This document shows positions 36,055-43,082 of a stretch of 64,000 bases of DNA, piece by piece. The stretch lies in the NCBI RefSeq assembly GCF_014643255.1, contig NZ_BMJI01000011.1, forward strand, positions 27,436 through 91,435, in the 5' to 3' direction. The notes under the pieces were generated by a model. The model saw nothing but the letters and a program-made list of their open reading frames with translations. It had not been told where the DNA came from and did no database searches. The stretch comes from Tersicoccus solisilvae (GTDB lineage Bacteria > Actinomycetota > Actinomycetes > Actinomycetales > Micrococcaceae). The stretch's first letter is position 1; each line of letters opens with the position of its first letter. The position numbers were made by a program, and so were the translations under genes.

Positions 36055-37329
36055 GTGTCATCTGTTTTCTCCCGGCCGCCGCGCGGCCGTCTTTCCCTGC
36101 GACTCGCGGCCCTGGCCGCCGCCACCGGACTGATCGTCACGGTCGGTGGCTGTTCCGCCGGGAACCCGGTGGCCACGGGGTCCTCGACCCGCCCGGTGAG
36201 CAGCTCCCCGTCGGCGACTGCCGCCGCGTCGACCCCGTCCGCGCCGACCCCGACCGCGACGTCGTCGTCCGCCCCGGCTCCCGTCACCGTGGCGACGAAC
36301 CCCACCGCCGACGCCGTCGAGGTCAACCCGGTGACGCCGGTGACCGTCAAGGCCGCGCACGGCACCCTCGCGGACGTGTCCCTCACCGCTGCCGACGGCA
36401 CGCCCGTCAAGGGCGCGACCAGCGGCGCCGGCGCCGCCTGGAGCTCGTCCGGCCGGCTGGCCTTCGACACCGCGTACACCCTCGCGTACACGACGAAGGA
36501 CACCGCCGGGGCCACCCGCACCCAGACCCAGCAGTTCACCACGGTCGCCGCGCAGAACGAGGCGGACGCCATCGTCTACCCGAGCGCCGAGATGAAGACC
36601 GTCGGTGTCGGCCAGCCCATCCAGTTCAGGTTCAGCGAGCCGGTGCTCAACCGGGACGCCGTCGAGAAGGCCATCGCCATCACCTCGAGCGCCGGGCAGA
36701 AGGGCGACTTCCACTGGTACAGCAACCAGGTGGTGCGGTTCCGCGCGCCGCAGTACTGGAAGGCGCACAGCACCCTGACCATCGACGCCAAGCTGTTCGG
36801 CGTCGATCTGGGCAACGGTCAGATCGGCAACCAGGACTACCACCAGACCATCCGCATCGGGGACGAGAAGATCGCCGTCGCCGACAGCGCGACCCATCGG
36901 ATGACGATCTCCGTCAACGGCAAGCAGGTCGGCGGGTACGCCGTCTCGCTGGGGGACGAGGAGTGGCCGTCGACCTACGGGACGAAGGTCATCATGGACC
37001 AGCACGTGACGACGAAGTTCAACGCCGGAACCATCGGGCTCAAGCCCGGCGACCCCAAGTACTACCCGCCGCTGACCGTGCACTACGCCAGCCGGATCAG
37101 CAACGGCGGGGAGTTCATCCACCAAGCCCTGCCGTCGGCCCAGCCGCTGCTCGGGCTGATCAACGTCTCCCACGGCTGCATCGGCATGTCCCCGACCGGT
37201 GCCAAGTGGGTCTACGACAACATGACCGCCGGTGACGTCGTCATCATCAAGAACACCGGCTACGGCCCGATGGAGCCGACCGACGGGTTCGGCGACTGGA
37301 ACGTTCCCTGGTCGGCCTGGGCCAACTGA
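36055..37329 (+). CDS. Lipoprotein L,D-transpeptidase with Ig-like domains
   Basis: A 424-residue peptidoglycan cross-linking enzyme that forms 3-3 links and is the usual carbapenem target among transpeptidases. A lipoprotein signal peptide ends in TVGGC with the lipid-modified Cys at 33. After a Ser/Thr/Pro linker come two Ig-like domains (about 80-250), then the YkuD domain with the catalytic SHGCIGMS (H373, C375). The layout is that of mycobacterial Ldt enzymes. The C-terminus (DGFGDWNVPWSAWAN) is the usual short capping segment. The GTG has GAGGGG upstream. Confidence 0.92.
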   Translation: MSSVFSRPPRGRLSLRLAALAAATGLIVTVGGCSAGNPVATGSSTRPVSSSPSATAAASTPSAPTPTATSSSAPAPVTVATNPTADAVEVNPVTPVTVKAAHGTLADVSLTAADGTPVKGATSGAGAAWSSSGRLAFDTAYTLAYTTKDTAGATRTQTQQFTTVAAQNEADAIVYPSAEMKTVGVGQPIQFRFSEPVLNRDAVEKAIAITSSAGQKGDFHWYSNQVVRFRAPQYWKAHSTLTIDAKLFGVDLGNGQIGNQDYHQTIRIGDEKIAVADSATHRMTISVNGKQVGGYAVSLGDEEWPSTYGTKVIMDQHVTTKFNAGTIGLKPGDPKYYPPLTVHYASRISNGGEFIHQALPSAQPLLGLINVSHGCIGMSPTGAKWVYDNMTAGDVVIIKNTGYGPMEPTDGFGDWNVPWSAWAN

Positions 37330-37355
37330 GCTGCGCGGTCCATCACCGGGACGCA

Positions 37356-37393
37356 CGAGGGCCCGATCAGGACGACTCCTGATCGAGCCCTCG
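37356..37393. terminator. Bidirectional hairpin between Ldt and MFS genes
   Basis: Arms of 7 and 8 bp separated by one mismatch (37356-37371 with 37378-37393) and a six-base loop, located between convergent stop codons. Confidence 0.7.
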
Positions 37394-37433
37394 GGCGATC
37401 CGGGACCCGTGTTGCCGGGTCCGGCGCACCGCC

Positions 37434-38828
37434 TCAGTCGATCCGCTGCCGGGTGCCCTCCGGGGCCAGCCGGACGGCGACGAACGCGGCGGCCAGGATC
37501 AGGACCCAGAACAGCGCCACCAGCCACAGACCGCCCCATGCCGGCAGCATCAGGCCGGTGACGATCATCGGAGTGAAGCCGGCACCGAGCATGGACGCCA
37601 TCTGGTACGACAGCGAGGCCCCGGTGTACCGATTCCGGCTGGGGAACTGCTCGGAGACGAAGGCAGCGATCGGCCCGTACAGGAAGCCCTGGACGACGCC
37701 GTTGCCGAGGATCACGGCGATCGCGAAGCCCCACAGCGTGCCGTTGTTCATCAGGGCGATGATCGGCCACGCGAGCACGATGCCGAGGACGGCCGCCCCA
37801 CCGAGCACCGTGCGGCGGCCGATCCGGTCGCTCAGCCGGGCGGAGTAGAAGCAGACGACCAGCGTGAGCACGGCCGCCACGGCCTTGATGTTGAGCACGC
37901 CGTTCTTGTCGGCCCCGCTGCCGACGGCGAGCGAGACGCCCCAGACGGTGGTCATCGCCTGACAGACGTAGAACGCCGTCGTGGCGACGAGCCCGATCAG
38001 CAGGGCGCGCGGGCTGGTGCGGAGCACGTCGAGCAGCGGGATCCGGCGTCGGGCACCGGCGGCCTCGAGCCGGCGGAACGACGGCGTCTCCGAAACCTGC
38101 AGGCGGATCACCAGGCCGACGACGATCAGCACCGCGCTGAGCAGGAACGGGATCCGCCAGCCCCACACCAGGAAGCCCGAACCGGACACGGCGGCGAAGA
38201 GGGAGAGCGCCAGGGTGCCGAGCACGGCGCCGGCGGGGCCGCCGGCGTTGGCGAACGCGGCCGCGAAACCACGCCGCTCCTGCGGCGCGTGCTCGATCGC
38301 CATCAGGGCGGCGCCACCCCATTCGCCGCCCACGGCGATGCCCTGGATGACGCGCAGCACCACCAGCGCCACCGGGGCCGCCATGCCGACCTGGGCGGTG
38401 GTGGGCAGCAGGCCGATGGCGATCGTGCCGGCACCCATGATCATCATCGACAGCACGAGCACTTTCTTGCGGCCGACGCGGTCCCCGAAGTGGCCGAAGA
38501 CTATGCCGCCCAGCGGCCGGGCGATGTATCCGACGGCCAGGGTGGCGAACGATGCGAACAGGGCGAAGCCGGGACCGAGGTTGGCGAAGAACACCTTGTC
38601 GAACACGAGGCTGGCCGCGGTCGCGTACAGCATGAAGTCGTAGTACTCGATGGCGCTGCCGAGGAAGCTCGAGCCGAGGATGCGCCGCATCTGACGGGTG
38701 TTGAGCGAGCCGGTGGCCGGCGACGGGGAGGGCGACGACGGCGTCGCCGGGCTGGCGTCGGGCGAACCGGCCGCGACGGCGTCGTCGGGCTGCAGCTCGT
38801 CCCGCTCGGGGGCATGGGGGAGGGTCAT
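37434..38828 (-). CDS. MFS transporter of the metabolite:H+ symporter (MHS) type
   Basis: A 464-residue inner-membrane carrier with 12 predicted helices after a disordered Pro/Ser/Ala N-terminus of about 45 residues. MHS-group motifs are SAIEYYDFMLYATAASLVF in helix 1, the loop FGHFGDRVGRKKVL (major facilitator motif) and RVIQGIAVGGEWGGAALMAIEH. Members carry carboxylates, osmolytes or shikimate-like acids. It is 38 bases downstream of the MBL hydrolase gene on the same strand, and both are divergent from a LysR gene, so an imported substrate that the hydrolase processes is a fair guess. The ATG has GAGGA upstream. Confidence 0.88.
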   Translation of the reverse strand: MTLPHAPERDELQPDDAVAAGSPDASPATPSSPSPSPATGSLNTRQMRRILGSSFLGSAIEYYDFMLYATAASLVFDKVFFANLGPGFALFASFATLAVGYIARPLGGIVFGHFGDRVGRKKVLVLSMMIMGAGTIAIGLLPTTAQVGMAAPVALVVLRVIQGIAVGGEWGGAALMAIEHAPQERRGFAAAFANAGGPAGAVLGTLALSLFAAVSGSGFLVWGWRIPFLLSAVLIVVGLVIRLQVSETPSFRRLEAAGARRRIPLLDVLRTSPRALLIGLVATTAFYVCQAMTTVWGVSLAVGSGADKNGVLNIKAVAAVLTLVVCFYSARLSDRIGRRTVLGGAAVLGIVLAWPIIALMNNGTLWGFAIAVILGNGVVQGFLYGPIAAFVSEQFPSRNRYTGASLSYQMASMLGAGFTPMIVTGLMLPAWGGLWLVALFWVLILAAAFVAVRLAPEGTRQRID

Positions 38829-38866
38829 GTCGGGGTCCTCACGTGGGGATGGGCGGTCGGTGCCGG

Positions 38867-39943
38867 TCAGCGGCGGTGGAAGGCGATGACGTCGAGGTCG
38901 TCGGGCACGTGGACGGGGCCCGGGAAATGTTCCTCAGCCTCGCGCCAGATCCGCTGGTCGGCGAAACCGGGGACGAGGTGGTGCAGGGCGAGGCGGCCGG
39001 CGCCCGCGGCCTGGGCGGCCTTGGCGGCGTCGGCCACCGACGTGTGGGACTTCTCGTGGTGGTCCCGCGCCGCCCGGTCCGCCTCCCGGGCGGAGCCACC
39101 GTAGAGGTCGTCGACCCAGGCGAAGTCGATCGCCTCGTGCAGCAGCAGGTCGGTGTCCTGGGCGAGGGTGATGAGGTTCGGCGTGAACGCGGTGTCGCCG
39201 GAGATCGTGACCGACCCGTCGGCCGTGTCGAACCGGAACGCGAACGCCGGCGCGATCGGCGGGTGCTCGACGAGGATCGCGCTGACGACGACGTGGTCGT
39301 CGCGGAAGATCTCGAACGGCTCCATGTCGGGGGTGGGGTTCTCGTTCGCGTGGAAGCCGCACGCAGCGGGGATCTCGATGTCCCGCACGTCCAGCACGTC
39401 CTCGGGGCTGGTCTTGAGACTGTCCAGGATCCGGTCGTTCAGGTCCGTCGCGTGCGCCGCGAGGAGGCTCTCGACCATGGCGACGGTGCCCGGCGTCGGC
39501 CGGTGGGGTGCGACCGGCCGCGGCGGATGCGTCGCTCGCGGCGAGACCGGCGGCAGGACGCCGCGGTCGCCGGGTCCGAGCACCGGAACCGGGTCGTCGA
39601 CGCGGTCGCCGAGCGCGTAGAGCCCGAAGGTCGCCAGGCCGGCCAGGTCGTAGGTGTGGTCCGAGTGCAGGTGGGTGAGGAAGACGCCGCGCAGCCGCTC
39701 CAGCGGAAGGCCGGCCTGGGCCAACCGGCGGAGGGCGCCCTCCCCGAGGTCGACGAGGTAGAAGGCGTCGCCGACGACCACGGCCGTGGCGATGCCCGTG
39801 CGCTGGCCCGAGTCCGCCTCGCGCCACCAGCGCGGACCGCCGGCCGTGCCGAGCGTGACGACGTACGGCGCATCGCCCGGGAGGGGAACCGCCAGCGGCG
39901 CACTCGCGGGGGAGCCGGGGGACGGGACGGGACGATCGGACAT
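38867..39943 (-). CDS. MBL-fold metallo-hydrolase
   Basis: A 358-residue metallo-beta-lactamase-fold enzyme, related to RNase Z/arylsulfatase-like hydrolases. The metal motif HLHSDH is at residues 91-96; further ligands are likely in ISGDTAFTPN (Asp) and the late LALHHLVPG (His). An insertion of about 60 residues (VLGPGDRGVLPPVSPR onward) separates the two halves. The substrate is unknown. Co-location with an MHS transporter and a divergent LysR regulator suggests a small catabolic or detoxifying unit, not tRNA processing. The N-terminal 20 residues are disordered. Confidence 0.82.
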   Translation of the reverse strand: MSDRPVPSPGSPASAPLAVPLPGDAPYVVTLGTAGGPRWWREADSGQRTGIATAVVVGDAFYLVDLGEGALRRLAQAGLPLERLRGVFLTHLHSDHTYDLAGLATFGLYALGDRVDDPVPVLGPGDRGVLPPVSPRATHPPRPVAPHRPTPGTVAMVESLLAAHATDLNDRILDSLKTSPEDVLDVRDIEIPAACGFHANENPTPDMEPFEIFRDDHVVVSAILVEHPPIAPAFAFRFDTADGSVTISGDTAFTPNLITLAQDTDLLLHEAIDFAWVDDLYGGSAREADRAARDHHEKSHTSVADAAKAAQAAGAGRLALHHLVPGFADQRIWREAEEHFPGPVHVPDDLDVIAFHRR

Positions 39944-40038
39944 CGGGAACCTCCAGGGGACGAATGTTTATCCCAGTGTGGGCGCGATCACACCCCTTGT
40001 ATAATCAAACCTTTAGCAAACAACCCTCGAGGAAATCG
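39944..40038. promoter_or_regulatory. Divergent LysR/MBL promoter region
   Basis: An AT-rich 95-base region. It contains the dyad GTGTG-N8-CACAC (39976-39993), the usual size for a LysR-type site, and TATAAT (40000-40005) pointing toward the LysR gene. Confidence 0.5.
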
Positions 40039-40959
40039 ATGACCGATCTGACGTTGCGGCAGCTCGAGTACTTCGTGGCCGTCCTCGACGGTGGCTCCAT
40101 CACCGAGGCCGCGCGGCGGACGAGCCTCTCGCAGTCCGCCGTGTCAATGGCTGTCTCTCAGCTGGAGAAGGCGGTCGGGGTGCCGCTGCTCATCCGCGGC
40201 GCCTCCCGCCGGATCACACCCACCGCGGCCGGCCGCGAGTTCGCCGCCCGGGCGCGGCGGCTGCTGCGCGCGGCTGCGGACATGGGCCGGGATCTCGGGG
40301 ACGCGCAGGGACTACCGTCCGGCGTCGTGCGGGTCGGCGTGCTGACGGCGATCTCACCCCGGCTCATCCCGGGCCTGCTGGCGGCGGCCCGCAGCCGCTG
40401 GCCCGAGATCCGGCTCGAGTTCGTCGAGGGCGCCGCGGAGCGGCTACAGCAGCAAGTGCTCGACGGTGAGCTCGACATCGCGTTCGTCTACTCACTGCAG
40501 GCGGCGACCGGGGTCCACCTGCGACCGCTGGCGGTCTCCTCCGCCCGCGCCATGGTCGGCGCCGGGCACCGGCTGGCCCGCCGGCAGGCCCTGACGTTCG
40601 CCGACCTGGCGGACGAGGACATCGTGCTCTTCGACGTGCCCCCGAGCGCGGAGCGGGTGATCGGGATGTTCGAGGCGGCCGGCGTCTCACCCCGGGTGCG
40701 CTACCGCAGTGTCGTGGCCGAGGGGATCCGGCAGATCGTCGCGGCGGGACTGGCCTGCAGCGTGACGAACGTCTGGACCGGATCGCTCACGGGTGAGTGG
40801 TCGGCGCAGGTGCGGATCATTCCGTTCAGTGATCCGGTGCCGCTCAACCACGTGGCCGCCGCCGTCGTGCCAGGGATCCGGCAGCCGCGGCGGGTCGAGG
40901 CGGTGCTCGACCTGGCGCGCGACGTGGCGGGGGGCGGGACGACCGACGAGATCGGATGA
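40039..40959 (+). CDS. LysR-family transcriptional regulator
   Basis: A 306-residue regulator. The winged helix-turn-helix is at about 1-60 (LTLRQLEYFVAVLDGGSITEAARR then SQSAVSMAVSQLEKAVG), followed by the linker helix and a periplasmic-binding-like effector domain (VVRVGVLTAISPRLIPGLL onward). The ATG has GAGGAAA upstream; start positions further upstream would run into the operator. Divergent placement predicts control of the MBL hydrolase/MFS pair and of itself. The inducer is unknown. Confidence 0.9.
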   Translation: MTDLTLRQLEYFVAVLDGGSITEAARRTSLSQSAVSMAVSQLEKAVGVPLLIRGASRRITPTAAGREFAARARRLLRAAADMGRDLGDAQGLPSGVVRVGVLTAISPRLIPGLLAAARSRWPEIRLEFVEGAAERLQQQVLDGELDIAFVYSLQAATGVHLRPLAVSSARAMVGAGHRLARRQALTFADLADEDIVLFDVPPSAERVIGMFEAAGVSPRVRYRSVVAEGIRQIVAAGLACSVTNVWTGSLTGEWSAQVRIIPFSDPVPLNHVAAAVVPGIRQPRRVEAVLDLARDVAGGGTTDEIG

Positions 40960-40974
40960 ACCGCGCCCGCTGAC

Positions 40975-41769
40975 TCAGTAGGGGAGCCGGTGCAGGGCGG
41001 TGGCCCGCGTCTCCGCCCGCTCCCGCGCCGCCCGCAGGCGGTTCGTGTCCCGGCGGCGTCGTTCGCTCATCACCGCGGCCAGGAAGTCCTCCGGCGGCGT
41101 TCCGGGAGGCGGGGCGGGGGCGACGACGACGGCCGCCTCCGCGGCCAGCGCCGCGCCGAGCCGCTGCCGTGACTCCGGGGAGAGCCGGAGCAGATTCTGC
41201 TGGAACTGGCGCACGCGACGGGCCAGTGAATCCGGCAACCGCCCAAGGTCCGCCAGCTCGGCCCACCCGGCGAGCGCGGGCGGCGTCTCGGCCAGCGGAC
41301 GGTGCCGCGTCGGCACCCGCTCGCGCACGCTGTAGGTGCCGGCGACCATGTCGCCGAGCCGCTTGGACCGTTCGTTGACGAGGGAGACGAGCAGGGCCAG
41401 GGAGCCGGCCGTCATGAGGATCTCGACGACGGCGAGCAGGCCCCGGATCACCGCGTGCCGGAAGCGGATGCTCCCGCCGTCGTCGCGCACGATCCGCAGC
41501 CCGAGGGCGAGTTTGCCGAGGGACCGGCCCCGGCTGAGCGTCTCGACGGTGATCGGGGCGATCACCAGGACGAGGATCACCAGACCGAGGATGAGGATGC
41601 GCGCCGCGGCCGGGTCCATGCCCTGGGCGGCGGGCGCCACCAGCAGCAGCAGCGCGACGAGCAGCACGATCTGGGCCAGGACGTCGATCAGCAGGCCCGC
41701 GCCGCGGGAGGCGAAGGTCGCCGGCCGCAGTTCGAGGACGACCGCCTCCCCGCTGACGATCGACGTCAC
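40975..41769 (-). CDS. RDD-family membrane protein
   Basis: A 264-residue protein. The RDD domain (residues about 12-150) has the family's Arg/Asp pattern (ATFASRGAGLLIDVLAQ) and GRSLGKLALGLRIVRDDGG, with three or four membrane helices. The C-terminal 110 residues are a soluble, charged helical segment (RQFQQNLLRLSPESRQRLG). The GTG overlaps the stop of a 6-codon upstream ORF as GTGA. It is divergent from a SpoIIM-like gene, the same pairing as Rv3694c/Rv3695. Function unknown; substrate transport has been suggested for some RDD proteins. Confidence 0.83.
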   Translation of the reverse strand: MTSIVSGEAVVLELRPATFASRGAGLLIDVLAQIVLLVALLLLVAPAAQGMDPAAARILILGLVILVLVIAPITVETLSRGRSLGKLALGLRIVRDDGGSIRFRHAVIRGLLAVVEILMTAGSLALLVSLVNERSKRLGDMVAGTYSVRERVPTRHRPLAETPPALAGWAELADLGRLPDSLARRVRQFQQNLLRLSPESRQRLGAALAAEAAVVVAPAPPPGTPPEDFLAAVMSERRRRDTNRLRAARERAETRATALHRLPY

Positions 41770-41786
41770 GGCCGTGGCCCGTTCAT
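41766..41786 (-). CDS. Leaderless 6-codon upstream ORF (MNGPRP)
   Basis: ATG at 41786-41784 lies 6 bases after a TACAGT -10 box. The ORF stops at TGA (41768-41766), which overlaps the RDD gene's GTG as GTGA. Translation of this mini-ORF would deliver ribosomes straight to the RDD start. Confidence 0.4.
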   Translation of the reverse strand: MNGPRP

Positions 41787-41792
41787 GCGGTC

Positions 41793-41798
41793 ACTGTA
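41793..41798 (-). promoter_or_regulatory. Predicted -10 box of the RDD gene
   Basis: TACAGT on the minus strand, fitting TANNNT, with transcription expected to start at the ATG of the mini-ORF. Confidence 0.5.
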
Positions 41799-41886
41799 GT
41801 CCACCGGTCCTCGCCGTGGGCCGCTGACGTGCGCCGATCGGCGGCTCGAGCCGTGCCGGGCGCTGCTCACGGGGGTCCGCCGCCGT

Positions 41887-41892
41887 TACGCT
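41887..41892 (+). promoter_or_regulatory. -10 box for the leaderless SpoIIM-like gene
   Basis: TACGCT lies 6 bases before the GTG at 41899 with no ribosome site between. Confidence 0.55.
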
Positions 41893-41898
41893 GGGCGC

Positions 41899-42891
41899 GT
41901 GGACATCGACGCGTTCGAGGCGGTGCACCGGCCCGACTGGGACCGGCTCGCCGCGCTGTCGGGTCGGCGGCGCCTGAGCGGGCCCGAGGCCGACGAGCTG
42001 ATCCGCCTCTACCAGCGGGTCTCCACCCACCTCTCGCTGCTGCGGTCGGTCGCGCCCGAGAGCCCGACGTCGGCCCTGCTGTCGGCTCGGCTCGCCCGCG
42101 CGCGCACCCGGTTCACCGGCGCCCGGTCCAACCTGGCCGAGGACGTCGCCCGGTTCTTCGTCATCGCGCTGCCCGCGGCCCTCTACCGGCTACGGTGGCT
42201 GACCGTCGTCGTCGGCGTGGTGTTCTGCGCGGTCGCGGCCGCGTACGCGCTGTGGGTGGCCTCGGATCCGCAGGTGCTGGCCACGTTGGGCACGGAGGCG
42301 TCGCGACGCCGGCTCGTCGAGCGGGAGTTCGTCGACTACTACTCGGAGAACCCGGCCGCCTCGTTCGCCGGATCCGTCTGGGTCAACAACGCGTGGATCG
42401 CCGCCCAGTGCGTCGCCTTCGGCGTCACGGGGCTGTGGGTGCCGGCCGTGCTGCTCCAGAACGCCCAGTCGCTGGGGCTGACGGCGGGAATCATGGTCGC
42501 GTACGGCCGGACGGACACGTTCTTCCTCTTCATCCTGCCGCACGGGCTGATGGAGCTGACCTCCGTGTTCGTGGCCGGTGCCGCGGGCCTGGCCATCTTC
42601 TGGGCGTGGGTGCGGCCCGGGCCGCGCACCCGGTTGCAGGCGCTCGCCGAGGAGGGCCGGTCGCTCGTGACCGTCGCGCTCGGACTGGTCCTCGTGCTCG
42701 CGGTGAGCGGGCTGGTGGAGGGATTCGTGACGCCGAGCGGACTGCCGGCCTGGCTGCGGATCGGCATCGGCGCCCTCGTGCTGGCGGCGTTCTGGACCTA
42801 CGTGCTGGTGCTGGGCCGCCGCGCCGTCGCCGCCGGGCAGCGCGGCGACCTCGACCCTGCCGACGCCGGGTACCGGGAGCTCGCCGCCTGA
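41899..42891 (+). CDS. Stage II sporulation protein M-like membrane protein
   Basis: A 330-residue polytopic protein of the SpoIIM/DUF95 family. A soluble helical N-terminus (DAFEAVHRPDWDRLAALSGRR) precedes five or six membrane helices. The family segment SENPAASFAGSVWVNNAWIAAQC and the glycine-rich ILPHGLMELTSVFVAGAAGL are present. In Bacillus SpoIIM aids peptidoglycan hydrolysis during engulfment; in actinobacteria the role is unknown and sporulation is not implied. The gene is apparently leaderless and divergent from the RDD gene. Confidence 0.85.
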   Translation: MDIDAFEAVHRPDWDRLAALSGRRRLSGPEADELIRLYQRVSTHLSLLRSVAPESPTSALLSARLARARTRFTGARSNLAEDVARFFVIALPAALYRLRWLTVVVGVVFCAVAAAYALWVASDPQVLATLGTEASRRRLVEREFVDYYSENPAASFAGSVWVNNAWIAAQCVAFGVTGLWVPAVLLQNAQSLGLTAGIMVAYGRTDTFFLFILPHGLMELTSVFVAGAAGLAIFWAWVRPGPRTRLQALAEEGRSLVTVALGLVLVLAVSGLVEGFVTPSGLPAWLRIGIGALVLAAFWTYVLVLGRRAVAAGQRGDLDPADAGYRELAA

Positions 42892-42920
42892 CCGTGCCGA
42901 CCCGGCACCACCGGCACGGT
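42891..42920 (+). terminator. Hairpin overlapping the stop of the SpoIIM-like gene
   Basis: 9-bp arms (42891-42899 and 42912-42920) with a 12-base loop, starting at the last base of the stop codon. No U-tract. Confidence 0.5.
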
Positions 42921-43082
42921 GGGGGCCTCGCGCCGACGAGTACGCCCGCAAGCCGTGCCCTAGCGCCGATGTGCGGCCGGCGGCGAGTAGCCTCGTGGGG
43001 AGAAAAGCCCGGCTCGAGCCCGTCGCACGACGACGACGCCGTCCGGGCGAGCGCGATCGGCCGGACCACAACGAGGAGACCC

